A stretch of 64,000 nt of DNA from Acidimicrobiales bacterium. Its GTDB lineage: Bacteria; Actinomycetota; Acidimicrobiia; Acidimicrobiales; SZUA-35. The notes under the pieces were generated by a model. It searched no databases, was not told the DNA's origin, and saw only the letters and a program-made list of their open reading frames with translations. Numbering within the stretch: position 1 is the stretch's first letter; every line of letters begins with the position of its first letter. The stretch is from contig JAWKIO010000005.1 in the NCBI GenBank assembly GCA_041394265.1, forward strand, positions 124,001-188,000, written 5' to 3'. The translations under genes and the position numbers were made by a program. Of the stretch, positions 1 through 8,567 are shown one piece after another.

Positions 1-1029
1 AACCAGATCCTCGAGCCGACCGAGGTGCTCGCCGATGGCACGAAGGTGTTCGACCTCGAAGCCTCGATCGTGCAGTGGGAGAAGGAGCCGGGTCTCTACG
101 TGGATGCCTGGGCCTACAACGGCATGGTGCCCGGACCGAAGTTCGATCTCGACCGTGGTGACAAGTTCCGGGTCCGTTTCACCAACAACCTGCCAATGGG
201 CACCGACATCCACTGGCACGGCGTCCACACCCCGAACGACATGGACGGCGTCGCCCCCTACACCCAGGATCTGATCGAGCCCCACGGCGGCACGTTCGTC
301 TACGAGTTCGTCGTCGACGATGACGCCATCGGCATGTACCACGCCCACAACCACGCTCAGACCCAGGTGGTCAACGGCATGTTCGGCGCCTTCGTCGTCG
401 GCGAGAACCCCGCACCGTGGGGCATGAGTGTCAGCGGTGTCGATCTGCCCGAAGACGGCGAGTTCGCCGTCGACATGCCGATGATCCTCAACGACGCCGG
501 CACGATCGGCCTCAGCCTCAACGGCAAGAGCTTCCCTGCCACCGAGCCGCTGGTGCTGAACCAGGGCGAATGGGCGAGCGTCACCTATTACAACGAGGGT
601 CTGCAGATCCACCCGATGCACCTCCACCAGTTCCCGCAGCTGGTGTACGCAAAGGACGGCATCCCGCTCGAGCAGCCCTACTGGACCGACACCCTCAACA
701 TCGCTCCCGGTGAGCGCTACACGGTGATGTTCCGGGCCGACGACGCCGGAGTCTGGGTCTGGCACTGCCACATCCTCACCCACGTCGAGCGTTCGACCGG
801 CATGTTCGGCATGGTGACCGCCATCATCGTCAACGAGACACCCGGGTTCGACCCCAACGACGAGCCGGTTCGCCCCAGCAACTGGCGGCTGAACCCGAAT
901 CACAGCGTGGCCGAGGACGGCACCAACCCCGGCGGCGTGACCGCCGAGGACCTGGCCGACGCCCAGGCCGAAGCCGACGCAGCGGACGAGGCCGAGGCCT
1001 CGGCCAGCTCGACCAACAGCGACGGCTGA
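1..1029 (+). CDS. Multicopper oxidase, 5' partial
   Basis: The reading frame is open from base 1, so the gene begins upstream; 342 residues of the C-terminal part are visible. Copper-binding motifs appear in the family's order: HWHG (fragment residues 71-74), HAHNH (114-118), HPMHLH (204-209) and HCH with a further His and a Met (255-268). Together they supply ligands for the type 1 copper and the type 2/3 trinuclear centre, so electron transfer to O2 is likely. The C-terminal 40 residues are Ala/Glu/Asp-rich and probably disordered. The substrate (metal ion, phenol or nitrite) cannot be told from this fragment. A strong hairpin lies 25 bp after the stop. The family call is secure; a laccase, nitrite-reductase-like or metal-oxidase role is open. 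Confidence 0.9.
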   Translation, partial: NQILEPTEVLADGTKVFDLEASIVQWEKEPGLYVDAWAYNGMVPGPKFDLDRGDKFRVRFTNNLPMGTDIHWHGVHTPNDMDGVAPYTQDLIEPHGGTFVYEFVVDDDAIGMYHAHNHAQTQVVNGMFGAFVVGENPAPWGMSVSGVDLPEDGEFAVDMPMILNDAGTIGLSLNGKSFPATEPLVLNQGEWASVTYYNEGLQIHPMHLHQFPQLVYAKDGIPLEQPYWTDTLNIAPGERYTVMFRADDAGVWVWHCHILTHVERSTGMFGMVTAIIVNETPGFDPNDEPVRPSNWRLNPNHSVAEDGTNPGGVTAEDLADAQAEADAADEAEASASSTNSDG

Positions 1030-1053
1030 CGCTTCTCCCAACGAGCGACTCGT

Positions 1054-1088
1054 CGACAGCACCCGGCCCCAGCGGCCGGGTGCTGTCG
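1054..1088 (+). terminator. Hairpin terminator after the multicopper oxidase
   Basis: A perfect 15-bp inverted repeat (1054-1068 with 1074-1088) encloses a 5-nt loop. No clear T-run follows, as is common in GC-rich actinobacteria. It separates the oxidase from glpD. Confidence 0.75.
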
Positions 1089-1147
1089 CGTTCGGACACC
1101 TGGTCCGGATCCGTGCGTTTTGCCTGGCGATGGCTACCGTTTGGCCG

Positions 1148-2716
1148 ATGGAGTTGCGAGCACAGAAGCTGGCCGAACTCGACGGCGGGCACTTCGACGT
1201 GCTGGTGATCGGGGGCGGCATCAACGGTGCGGTGACCGCAGCGGCCCTGGCCGCCCGCGACCTCAGGGTCGCCCTGGTCGAGCGCGGCGACTTCGCCAGC
1301 TTCACCAGCCAGCAGTCGTCGAACCTCGTCTGGGGCGGCTTCAAGTACCTCGAGAACTACGAGCTGAAGCTGGTCTGGGATCTCTGCACCTCTCGAAATC
1401 ACATGCTGCGGAGCTACCCGACCCAGATCAAGGAGATCGACTTCCTCGCCACGCTCGACCAGACGGCCCCGTTCCCGCTCGCGCTCGCGGCACTCGGCGC
1501 AGTCGGCTACTGGGGCATCGGGCGCTTCGCCACCAAGGCGCCCCGGGTGTACCGGGCGTCCGACATCGAGTCCACCGAGCCGTTGGTCGACACCAGCACG
1601 GCCAAGGGTGGTATCCGCTACGCCGACGCCTACCTCCCCGACAACGATGCCCGCTTCGTGTGGGGCTTCGTCCGCTCGGCCCTCGATCTCGGGGCGACCG
1701 CCGTCAACTACGTCTCGGTCGATCGGGCCGATCGCCACGACGACCGTTGGACCGTGTCCCTCACCGACACCGAATCGGGCTCGCCGCTACGGGCGACCGC
1801 CACGGCCATCGTCAATGCTGCCGGCCCCTTCATCGACGGCCTCAACGAGCAGCTCGACCTCCGCACCGAGCACCGCATCGTCTACTCCAAGGGCATCCAC
1901 CTCATCGTGCCCAAACTGACCGACAGCGACCGCATCCTTGCGTTCTTCGACGACACCGGCCGCCTGTTCTACGTCATTCCCATGGCGAACCGGTCGGTGG
2001 TCGGCACCACCGACACCCGCACCGACAACCCACGCGAGGGCGTCCTCGACGCCGACCGTGACTTCCTCCTCGAGCAGATCAACGCTCGCCTCGATCTCGA
2101 CACCCCACTCACTCGCAGCGACATCATCTCCGAGCGCTGTGGGGTCCGTCCCTTGGTCGTGACCCGGACCGGCGACGACCGCACCGACACCGACTGGACC
2201 TCGCTCTCCCGCAAGCACGAGGTCGAGGTCGACGCCGCAAAGAAGGTCGTGAGCATCTTCGGCGGCAAGCTGACCGACTGCCTCAACGTCGGCGACGAAG
2301 TGGCCGAGGCGCTGGCCGAGATCGGCGTCATCGGCGGCACCCCCGCCCCCGGATGGTTCGGCGAGCCGAGCGAGTCCGAACGGACACGCTTCTACGAAGC
2401 GGCGGCGAAACGTGGCCTCGATCGGGCTCCCGACATCGAGGTGGCCGACACCCTCGCCGAGGTGCTGTGGCGGCGTCACGGCATGGCGACCTTCGACCTT
2501 CTGGCGCTCATCGATCGCGATCCGTCGCTCGCCGAGCCGGCGTTGGCCAACAGCGATGTGCTCGTCGGCGAACTGATGCTGATGGCCGAGCGCGAGATGA
2601 TCGTCCACCCCGACGACTTCCTGCGTCGACGCACCAAGCTCGCCATGGTGATCCGCAACGACGACCTCGGCGCCGATCCGGGCATGGAACGGGTCAACGA
2701 GATCTTCGGCTTCTGA
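1148..2716 (+). CDS. glpD: FAD-dependent glycerol-3-phosphate dehydrogenase
   Basis: This enzyme oxidises glycerol-3-phosphate to dihydroxyacetone phosphate at the membrane and passes electrons to quinone. The 522-residue protein is of normal GlpD length. A dinucleotide-binding motif (GGGINGA) lies near residue 20, followed by the family's QQSSNLVWGG region, a central segment with VNAAGP, and a C-terminal helical domain. The start is placed at ATG 1148 rather than the in-frame ATG 1130, because TACCGT (1135-1140) lies 7 nt before it, the spacing seen before many genes here. It is transcribed alone between a strong upstream hairpin and the operator array of the next gene. With pfkB and xylB downstream, it suggests use of glycerol and sugars. 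Confidence 0.9.
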   Translation: MELRAQKLAELDGGHFDVLVIGGGINGAVTAAALAARDLRVALVERGDFASFTSQQSSNLVWGGFKYLENYELKLVWDLCTSRNHMLRSYPTQIKEIDFLATLDQTAPFPLALAALGAVGYWGIGRFATKAPRVYRASDIESTEPLVDTSTAKGGIRYADAYLPDNDARFVWGFVRSALDLGATAVNYVSVDRADRHDDRWTVSLTDTESGSPLRATATAIVNAAGPFIDGLNEQLDLRTEHRIVYSKGIHLIVPKLTDSDRILAFFDDTGRLFYVIPMANRSVVGTTDTRTDNPREGVLDADRDFLLEQINARLDLDTPLTRSDIISERCGVRPLVVTRTGDDRTDTDWTSLSRKHEVEVDAAKKVVSIFGGKLTDCLNVGDEVAEALAEIGVIGGTPAPGWFGEPSESERTRFYEAAAKRGLDRAPDIEVADTLAEVLWRRHGMATFDLLALIDRDPSLAEPALANSDVLVGELMLMAEREMIVHPDDFLRRRTKLAMVIRNDDLGADPGMERVNEIFGF

Positions 2717-2720
2717 TCAT

Positions 2721-2744
2721 CCGCAATCCCTCACGTGCTTGCGG
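2721..2744 (+). terminator. Weak hairpin after glpD
   Basis: A 6-bp inverted repeat (CCGCAA at 2721-2726, TTGCGG at 2739-2744) follows the glpD stop. It is short and lacks a T-run, so termination here is only possible. Confidence 0.3.
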
Positions 2745-2772
2745 CGGGTGCGATACGGTGCCGTTTCACAGC

Positions 2773-2846
2773 GAAACGCTTGCGTTTCGTCATGATCCAG
2801 CGAAACGCTTGCGTTTCGTCATGATCCAGCGAAACGCTTGCGTCTC
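2773..2846 (+). promoter_or_regulatory. Three palindromic operators at an exact 29-bp period
   Basis: The palindrome GAAACGC-TT-GCGTTTC occurs at 2773-2788 and 2802-2817. A one-mismatch copy (GCGTCTC in the right arm) is at 2831-2846. The 13 bp between the first two and between the last two are identical. An extra half-site CGTTTC lies at 2762-2767. The array ends 40 bp before the MFS start, and the second gene of that operon encodes a TetR-family protein, the usual binder of such palindromes. Autorepression of the exporter operon is the simplest reading. Confidence 0.75.
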
Positions 2847-2886
2847 GCCCTTGCAGTGTGAACCACCGAGCCGAGTGAGGCGAACC

Positions 2887-4419
2887 ATGCAGACCACCGA
2901 CGCCAACGTTCCCCTGTGGGAACAGCCGCACGTCTACGAACGGCGCTGGAAGTTGCTGGGCGTGATGTGCCTCTCGCTGGTGATGGTGGTGATGTCGGTG
3001 TCAGGGCTGAACGTCGCCCTCCCGACGATCCAGGAAGAGTTGGCGGCCTCGGCGACCGACCTCCAATGGATCGTCGATGCCTACGCCATCATCTTCGCCG
3101 GGCTCTTGCTGGCTGCCGGCGCCCTGGGCGACAAGTACGGGCGCAAGAAGGCACTGATGGCCGGTCTCGTGGTTTTCGCGATCGGCTCTGCGGTGGCCGG
3201 CCTCGCTGACGCACCCGCCCAGATCATCGCCGGGCGCGCCATCTCCGGCATCGGTGCTGCGTTCGTGATGCCCGCCACGCTCTCGTTGATCACCACTGTT
3301 TTCCCACCCGACGAACGCACCAAGGCCATCGCCTTCTGGGCCGCGTTCGCCGGTGCCGGCGGTGCGCTGGGTCCGGTCGTGAGCGGGCTGCTGCTGCACG
3401 CCGGGTTCTGGTGGGGCTCGACCATCCTCGTCAACGTCCCGATCGTCGTCGCCACGCTGGCTGCCGTCGCCGTGTTGTCGCCCACCTCGAAGGACGACGA
3501 CGACACCCCGCTCGACCCGCTCGGCGCGGTGCTGTCGCTCATCGCCATGGCGGGCATCCTCTACGGCATCATCGAAGGTCAACACGGCTGGACCGCCGGC
3601 GGTGTCCTCGCTGCCTTCGCCATCGGCGGCCTGGCGATGGTCGGCTTCATCGCGTGGGAGTTGCGGGCGGAACATCCGATGTTGCCGATGGAGTTCTTCA
3701 AGGTGCCCAGCTTCAGCATCTCGAGCGCCGTCATCACCGCAGCGTTCTTCATGATGTTCGGGTTCTTCTTCCTTGCGACCCAGTACCTGCAGTTCGTGAA
3801 GGGCTACTCACCGCTGCGAGCGGGCTTCTCGACCATGCCGCTCGGCATCGCACTCATCATCGTGTCACCGCGCAGCGCCGCGTTGGCCCAGAAGATCGGC
3901 GCCGCCAAGGTGATCGCGACCGGCTTTGCATGCATCGCCGTCGGCTTCGGGCTGCTGTCGCTGGTGACGCCGACCACCCCCTACTGGCGGCTCGTCATCT
4001 CCTTCGTCCTGCTCGGTGCCGGCATGGGATCGACCGCGGCGGTGTCGACCGGGCGCCTGATGTCGTCGGTCCCCCAGTCGAAGGCGGGCGTCGGCTCAGC
4101 CGTCAACGACACGACCCGTGAAGTCGGCGGCGCCTTCGGCATTGCCGTGCTCGGCTCGATCCTCAACTCGGCGTACCGCGGCGGGATCGACCTCTCCGGT
4201 CTCGGCCTCCCGGGCCCGGCGCTGGCGGCGGCCGACGAGTCGATGGGTGGCGCCCTCTATGCCTCGAGGCAACTTCCCGAAGCGCTCGGCCAAACCGTGC
4301 GCAGCAGCGCCGCCGTTGCCTTCACCGATGCGTTCTCGACCGTCGCGCTTGTCGTCAGCGTGGTCGCCGTCGTTGCCGCCATCGCGACGGCCGTGGTCAT
4401 CAGCCGCACCGAGTCGTGA
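2887..4419 (+). CDS. MFS drug exporter, DHA2 (EmrB/QacA) type
   Basis: This is a 510-residue integral membrane protein with about 14 hydrophobic segments, typical of the DHA2 family of proton-driven exporters. Family signs are LNVALPTIQ in helix 1, WIVDAYAI in helix 2, the cytoplasmic loop LGDKYGRKKAL, and motif C-like glycines (GAGGALGPVVSG) in helix 5. The start is ATG 2887 with a purine-rich GAGG 6 nt upstream; the frame is open further upstream, but that stretch overlaps glpD and the operators. The stop overlaps the following TetR gene by 4 bp (GTGA), so the two are translationally coupled. The substrate is unknown; export of a toxic compound sensed by the TetR partner is inferred. Confidence 0.88.
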   Translation: MQTTDANVPLWEQPHVYERRWKLLGVMCLSLVMVVMSVSGLNVALPTIQEELAASATDLQWIVDAYAIIFAGLLLAAGALGDKYGRKKALMAGLVVFAIGSAVAGLADAPAQIIAGRAISGIGAAFVMPATLSLITTVFPPDERTKAIAFWAAFAGAGGALGPVVSGLLLHAGFWWGSTILVNVPIVVATLAAVAVLSPTSKDDDDTPLDPLGAVLSLIAMAGILYGIIEGQHGWTAGGVLAAFAIGGLAMVGFIAWELRAEHPMLPMEFFKVPSFSISSAVITAAFFMMFGFFFLATQYLQFVKGYSPLRAGFSTMPLGIALIIVSPRSAALAQKIGAAKVIATGFACIAVGFGLLSLVTPTTPYWRLVISFVLLGAGMGSTAAVSTGRLMSSVPQSKAGVGSAVNDTTREVGGAFGIAVLGSILNSAYRGGIDLSGLGLPGPALAAADESMGGALYASRQLPEALGQTVRSSAAVAFTDAFSTVALVVSVVAVVAAIATAVVISRTES

Positions 4420-5045
4420 ACGCCGGTGCGACCCCGGCCGGCGCCGACGTGCCGGTCGACCCTCGGATCGAGCACTCCCGTCGGATCATCTGCGACGCCG
4501 CGCTCGCCGAGTTTGCCGAGCGCGGTTTCGACGGCATGTCAATCGAAGCGGTTGCGGCTCGGGCCGGTGTCGGCAAGTCCACCATCTACCGGCACTGGAG
4601 CTCACGGGCCGAACTCGTCGACTCCGCCATCCGATCCATCTCGATCACGGCGGGCCCGGTCGACAGCACCACCGGCGACGACGTCCGCTCCCATCTGATC
4701 CGCTACCTCGGCCAGCTCGACACCATGCTCCACACCGACCCCTGGCGAGGTGTCCTCCCGGCCATCATCCATGCCGCCGAACGGTTCCCCGAGGTGCGCG
4801 AGATCCAACTCCGCTTCGCCAACGAGAAACGAGCAGCCCTCCGCTCGGTGCTGCAACAGGCGATCGACGACCACCAACTCGCCGCCGACACCGACCTCGA
4901 CGTCCTCGTGCGCACGCTGGTCGGCCCGTTGTTCCTGGGGCGCCTGATGCTCAACGAACCCGTCGGCGCCGACCTCATCACCCGCATGGTGACCACCCTC
5001 ATCCCGCCCCCACCCCTCCCACCCCCAGCAACTTTGGAGAGTTGA
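4416..5045 (+). CDS. TetR-family repressor, probably of the preceding exporter
   Basis: The 209-residue protein has a TetR helix-turn-helix at about residues 24-70 (FAERGFDGMSIEAVAARAGV, then KSTIYRHW). The ligand-binding domain resembles the TetR_C_11/16 type found beside efflux pumps. The start is GTG 4416, overlapping the exporter's stop, so exporter and repressor are made from one message. The palindrome array 40 bp before the exporter is the likely target, giving negative feedback. The C-terminus is a proline-rich tail. The inducer is unknown. Confidence 0.88.
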   Translation: MNAGATPAGADVPVDPRIEHSRRIICDAALAEFAERGFDGMSIEAVAARAGVGKSTIYRHWSSRAELVDSAIRSISITAGPVDSTTGDDVRSHLIRYLGQLDTMLHTDPWRGVLPAIIHAAERFPEVREIQLRFANEKRAALRSVLQQAIDDHQLAADTDLDVLVRTLVGPLFLGRLMLNEPVGADLITRMVTTLIPPPPLPPPATLES

Positions 5046-5155
5046 CACCTCTCAGCGGCATCAACTCGCCACAGAAGCGCCCGGATTCGGGCACAGCGTG
5101 CTGATCTGACCTTTGACTCCTCACATCGGGCCACGGCAGCGGCCATGATCGGGGG

Positions 5156-6094
5156 ATGGCTGCGATCGTCACGCTCACGCTCAACCCGGCGCTCGACATC
5201 ACCACCTCGGTCGATGTCGTGTCACACACCCACAAGCTTCGCTGCGGACCGGCATCCACCGAGGCGGGTGGCGGCGGCGTGAACGTCGCCCGAGTGGCCG
5301 ACCGACTCGGAGCCACCGCCCTGGCGATCCTCCCGCTCGGCGGGGCCAACGGCACCCGTCTCGCCCGAGAGCTCGATCTCGAGGGCGTCATGCATGCCGA
5401 TATCGGCTGCGAGGGAGAGACGCGAGAGAGCTTCACCGTCAACGAACTCAGCACGGGCAACCAGTTCCGCTTCGTGGTGCCAGGCGAGCCCCTCGACGCT
5501 GACACCCTGCAACGCTGTCGCGACGAGGTCCTCGCCGCCTGCGCCGATGCCAAGTGTTTCGTGATCTCCGGCTCGATGCCCGGCGGGGTCCCCGACGGCT
5601 ACATCACCGAGCTGATCGAGGCGGTTGCAGCTCTCGGCGTCGACGTCGTGGTCGACACCTCGGGCCCGGCATTGCTGGAGGCGATCATGGCGCCGAGTCG
5701 GGTGGTAAAGCCGAGCGCTCGGGAGCTGTGTGGCGCCGTCGGTCGCGAGCTGTTCACCGAATACGAGATCCAGGGCGGCCTCGTGGAGCTGATGGCGAGC
5801 GCCCGATGTGGTGCGATCGTCGTCTCGATCGGCGCCGGCGGCGCGATGGTGCTCGACCAGGACGGCCGGTTCGTCCGCTTCCGGGCCCCGTCGGTCCGGG
5901 TCGCCAGTGCCGTCGGTGCCGGTGACTCCATGGTGGCCGGCATGGCCGTCGAGCTGGCGAGGGGCGGTTCGGTCGACGACGCCGTCCATCTCGGCATCGC
6001 GGCGGGCACGGCAGCTGTCCTCACCGCCGGCAGCGAGCTGTGTCGCCCGGCCGACATTGAATCCCTTCACCATCTCGTGACCCGCTCGACCTGA
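5156..6094 (+). CDS. pfkB: 6-phosphofructokinase II (PfkB, ribokinase superfamily)
   Basis: The 312-residue sugar kinase phosphorylates fructose-6-phosphate at C1. It matches E. coli PfkB along its length: KLRC near residue 26, GGGGVNVAR substrate-binding glycines, FRFVVPG, ISGSMP, VVDTSG, VKPS, and the anion-hole/catalytic motif VGAGDSMV near residue 252, then the GTAAVLTAGSELC end. 1-phosphofructokinase or tagatose-6-phosphate kinase is the alternative within the family, but the PfkB-like KLRC and C-terminal motifs favour the minor phosphofructokinase. The ATG lies 6 nt after CATGAT (5144-5149), so the message is probably leaderless. xylB follows on the same strand. Confidence 0.85.
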   Translation: MAAIVTLTLNPALDITTSVDVVSHTHKLRCGPASTEAGGGGVNVARVADRLGATALAILPLGGANGTRLARELDLEGVMHADIGCEGETRESFTVNELSTGNQFRFVVPGEPLDADTLQRCRDEVLAACADAKCFVISGSMPGGVPDGYITELIEAVAALGVDVVVDTSGPALLEAIMAPSRVVKPSARELCGAVGRELFTEYEIQGGLVELMASARCGAIVVSIGAGGAMVLDQDGRFVRFRAPSVRVASAVGAGDSMVAGMAVELARGGSVDDAVHLGIAAGTAAVLTAGSELCRPADIESLHHLVTRST

Positions 6095-6124
6095 CGGTCC
6101 GCCGGCCCCGCTCCTCCTTCCTCT

Positions 6125-6201
6125 TTCTGTGCGCCACACTTCCCACTACACCCCGCTCTGTGCGTCAAACCTCCCGACTGCGGGAACTCTGACGCACAGA
6201 A
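6125..6201. repeat. Structured intergenic element, CTGTGCGTCA family, copy 1
   Basis: Two forward units (6125-6143 and 6156-6174, period 31) and one reverse unit (6183-6201) share TCTGTGCG(T/C)CA. The second forward and the reverse unit pair over 11 bp (6157-6167 with 6190-6200) and enclose a small inner hairpin (TCCCG-ACTG-CGGGA). The same unit and inner CCCG/CGGG hairpin recur at 42594-42699. No coding sequence is seen. Position between pfkB and xylB would also suit a terminator. Confidence 0.7.
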
Positions 6202-6251
6202 CGGGTGGGTTTGCCTGAAACCGCCATCTCGACCTTGCGGAGTACGCCGTC

Positions 6252-7697
6252 ATGACGCTCGTCCTCGGAATCGACTCGTCCACCCAATCCAACAAGGCCG
6301 AGCTGCGCCGCATCGACACGGGTGAGCTCATCGCGACCGGGCGCGGCCGCCATCCCGCCACCTCACCACCACGCAGCGAGCAGGATCCTCGCGCCTGGTG
6401 GTCGGCCCTCACCGAGGCCCTCGCTCCCCTGGCCGACCATCTCGCCGAGGTCAGCGCGATCAGCGTGGCTGGTCAGCAGCACGGCCTCGTGCTCCTCGAC
6501 AGTGCCGGCGAACCGCTCCGACCGGCCAAGCTGTGGAACGACACCGAATCAGCCCCGCAGGCGACAGCGATGGTGTCGTCGGCCGGGGCCGCCAACTGGG
6601 CGAGGGCGTGCGGGTCGGTTCCCGTCGCCAGCATCACCATCACCAAGCTGGCGTGGGTGGCCGAGCACGAACCCGAACTCCTCGACCGCATTGCACATGC
6701 CATGCTCCCCCACGACTACTTGACCTATCGGCTCACCGGCCGGGTCGTCACCGACCGAGGCGATGCCTCGGGCACCGGCTGGTGGTCACCGATCACCGGC
6801 ACCTACCGCCCCGACCTCCTCGAAGCGGCCGGACTCGACGCCGGATTGATCGAGCGATTTCCGTCGGTGCTGCAACCGCTCGAGATTGCGGGCGAGGTCG
6901 GCGACAACGATCTCGGGCTCCCTCCGTCGGCCATCGTCGCCCCGGGCACCGGCGACAACATGGCCGGGGCCCTCGGCATCGGCCTCGCCGTCGGCGACGT
7001 CGCCATGTCGATCGGCACCTCGGGTACGGCCTACGCGGTCAGCCCGGTGCCGACGACCGACGAGACCGGCGCCGTCGCCGGGTTCGCCGACGCCACCGGC
7101 CGCTACCTCCCACTCGTCGCCACCCTGAACGCCACCAAGGTCACCGATTGGATGGCGGCCATGCTCGGCCTGAGCGCGCCCGATCTCGCCGACCTGGCGC
7201 TCGTCGCCCCTGCCGGTTCCGACGGGGTCGTCCTGGTCCCCTACTTCGACGGCGAACGGACCCCCAACCTGCCAGATGCCACCGGTCGGCTCCACGGTCT
7301 GCGCACCGGTACCAGCCGAGCGGCGCTCGCCCGCGCCGCTCACGAGGGCGTGGTGTGCGGCCTCCTCAACGGCGTCGAAGCGCTCAGTACTGCCGGCGTC
7401 GAGCTCGACGGTCGACTGTTCCTCATCGGCGGCGGCGCCCGATCGGCGGCCTATCGCGAGATCGTCGCCCAGCTGGCCGACCAGCCCGTCGTGGTCCCCG
7501 ACGCCGACGAGGCCGTCGCCGCCGGCGCCTGCGTGCAGGCCGCATCGGTGCTCGGCCAGGCCGACGCCATCGCGGTAGCGGCAGCCTGGGGTCTCGGCGC
7601 CGGCACCGAACTCCCGCACCGAGCGGTGGAGGCTGACGACGCCCGATCATCGATCCGCCGCCGCTACGCCACCATCGCTTCCCAGCAGCTGCCCTGA
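6252..7697 (+). CDS. xylB: Xylulokinase (FGGY family)
   Basis: This kinase converts D-xylulose to xylulose-5-phosphate for the pentose phosphate pathway. The 481-residue protein has normal XylB length with the two-lobed FGGY fold: an N-terminal GIDSSTQSNKA phosphate-binding segment, AGQQHGLV and LWNDTES (XylB substrate-contact regions, about residues 76-98), GTGDN, and GTSGTAYAV, PYFDGERTPNLP and IGGGARSAAY in the C-terminal lobe. A purine-rich GCGGAG lies 9 nt before the ATG. No xylose isomerase or pentulose transporter is in view, so the pathway must be completed elsewhere. Confidence 0.88.
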   Translation: MTLVLGIDSSTQSNKAELRRIDTGELIATGRGRHPATSPPRSEQDPRAWWSALTEALAPLADHLAEVSAISVAGQQHGLVLLDSAGEPLRPAKLWNDTESAPQATAMVSSAGAANWARACGSVPVASITITKLAWVAEHEPELLDRIAHAMLPHDYLTYRLTGRVVTDRGDASGTGWWSPITGTYRPDLLEAAGLDAGLIERFPSVLQPLEIAGEVGDNDLGLPPSAIVAPGTGDNMAGALGIGLAVGDVAMSIGTSGTAYAVSPVPTTDETGAVAGFADATGRYLPLVATLNATKVTDWMAAMLGLSAPDLADLALVAPAGSDGVVLVPYFDGERTPNLPDATGRLHGLRTGTSRAALARAAHEGVVCGLLNGVEALSTAGVELDGRLFLIGGGARSAAYREIVAQLADQPVVVPDADEAVAAGACVQAASVLGQADAIAVAAAWGLGAGTELPHRAVEADDARSSIRRRYATIASQQLP

Positions 7698-7838
7698 CCC
7701 GGCGAAGACGGCACTGGCCCTCGAGCAAGCAGCGTTTCCACAGGCCACCCCAAGCGTCCGCGTTCCGAGAGCGCAGAACGTCCCGATCCGGACTGCGGTC
7801 ACCGTCATAACGACGGTGGTGCCGTCCGATACTTTCGT

Positions 7839-8447
7839 GTGCGGCAGAACACGTTCGAGCAAACCCCTACGACGACGAACGACGGCCTGGCAGTTCGTTC
7901 ACTCGAGCGGGACCTCTTCGACGCTGTGACCGACGAATCCTTCGAGCTGCGGTATCGACCGCTGTACGACCGGCGGAGTGGCGAACTCGCCGGCGTCGAC
8001 GCCCACCTCAGCTGGCAACACCGCCAACTCGGCGTCGTACCGCCTCGAACCTTCTGGCCCATCGCCGAGGCCACCGGCATGGTCATTCCGATGGGTGACT
8101 GGGTGCTGTGGCAGGCATGCCTCCAACTCGCAGCGTGGACCGAAGACGAGCTGCGGGTGCAGGCGTCGATCTCGGTCTCGGCCCAACACCTCGTCGCCAC
8201 GGCGTTTCTCGCCACGGTGGCCGATGCCATCGAGACCAGCGGCATCGATCCCGGCCAATTGTGCCTCGTGCTGACCGGCACGATCGACATCGACGACTGT
8301 GCCCGGGTCGAGTCGCTCCTTGGCGCACTGCGGGCCTACGGCATCGGGGTCGAGCACGACGCCGGCGATCGACGAGTCGAGACCGACCCCGCCGGGCTCC
8401 TCACCGGCGACGAGATCCTCGCCCGCCGGACGGCATCGGACCGCTGA
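7839..8447 (+). CDS. Degenerate EAL-domain protein, probably non-catalytic
   Basis: The 202 residues follow the first two thirds of an EAL domain: LRYRPLYDRRSGELAG, then GVDAHLSW where active enzymes have the EAL Glu, and a region equivalent to the SVNLSARQL strand (ASISVSAQHL). The signature Glu is Asp with a His beside it, and the chain stops before the downstream metal-binding and lysine motifs, so c-di-GMP hydrolysis is very unlikely. It may bind nucleotide or protein, or be a decaying gene. TACTTT (7830-7835) lies just before the GTG start, unusually close, so the true start could be slightly downstream. It stands alone and faces a convergent thiolase gene. Confidence 0.6.
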   Translation: MRQNTFEQTPTTTNDGLAVRSLERDLFDAVTDESFELRYRPLYDRRSGELAGVDAHLSWQHRQLGVVPPRTFWPIAEATGMVIPMGDWVLWQACLQLAAWTEDELRVQASISVSAQHLVATAFLATVADAIETSGIDPGQLCLVLTGTIDIDDCARVESLLGALRAYGIGVEHDAGDRRVETDPAGLLTGDEILARRTASDR

Positions 8448-8513
8448 CGTCCGTGTCCGACCGCTGAGGCCGATCATCTCCACCGCAGCCACCGACCGCC
8501 ACGGAAATCGCCA

Positions 8514-8546
8514 ACGGCCCCACCTCTTCGGAAGAGGCGGGGCCGT
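8514..8546. terminator. Bidirectional hairpin terminator between convergent genes
   Basis: Sixteen paired positions with one mismatch form a GC-rich hairpin (ACGGCCCC and CCTCTTC pairing with GAAGAGG and GGGGCCGT) between the convergent EAL-like gene and the thiolase gene. It can serve both strands. Confidence 0.7.
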
Positions 8547-8567
8547 CGTGACGAAGATCGAACGAGC

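Noticed and set aside
2773..2846. CRISPR-like appearance of the 29-bp repeat array
   Set aside because: Only three units, the repeats are palindromic operators, and the intervening 13 bp are identical, not unique spacers; no cas genes are present.
2353..2886. An N-terminal extension of the MFS exporter into glpD
   Set aside because: It overlaps glpD and the operator array, encodes Arg-rich shadow sequence, and the ATG at 2887 has a ribosome-binding site.
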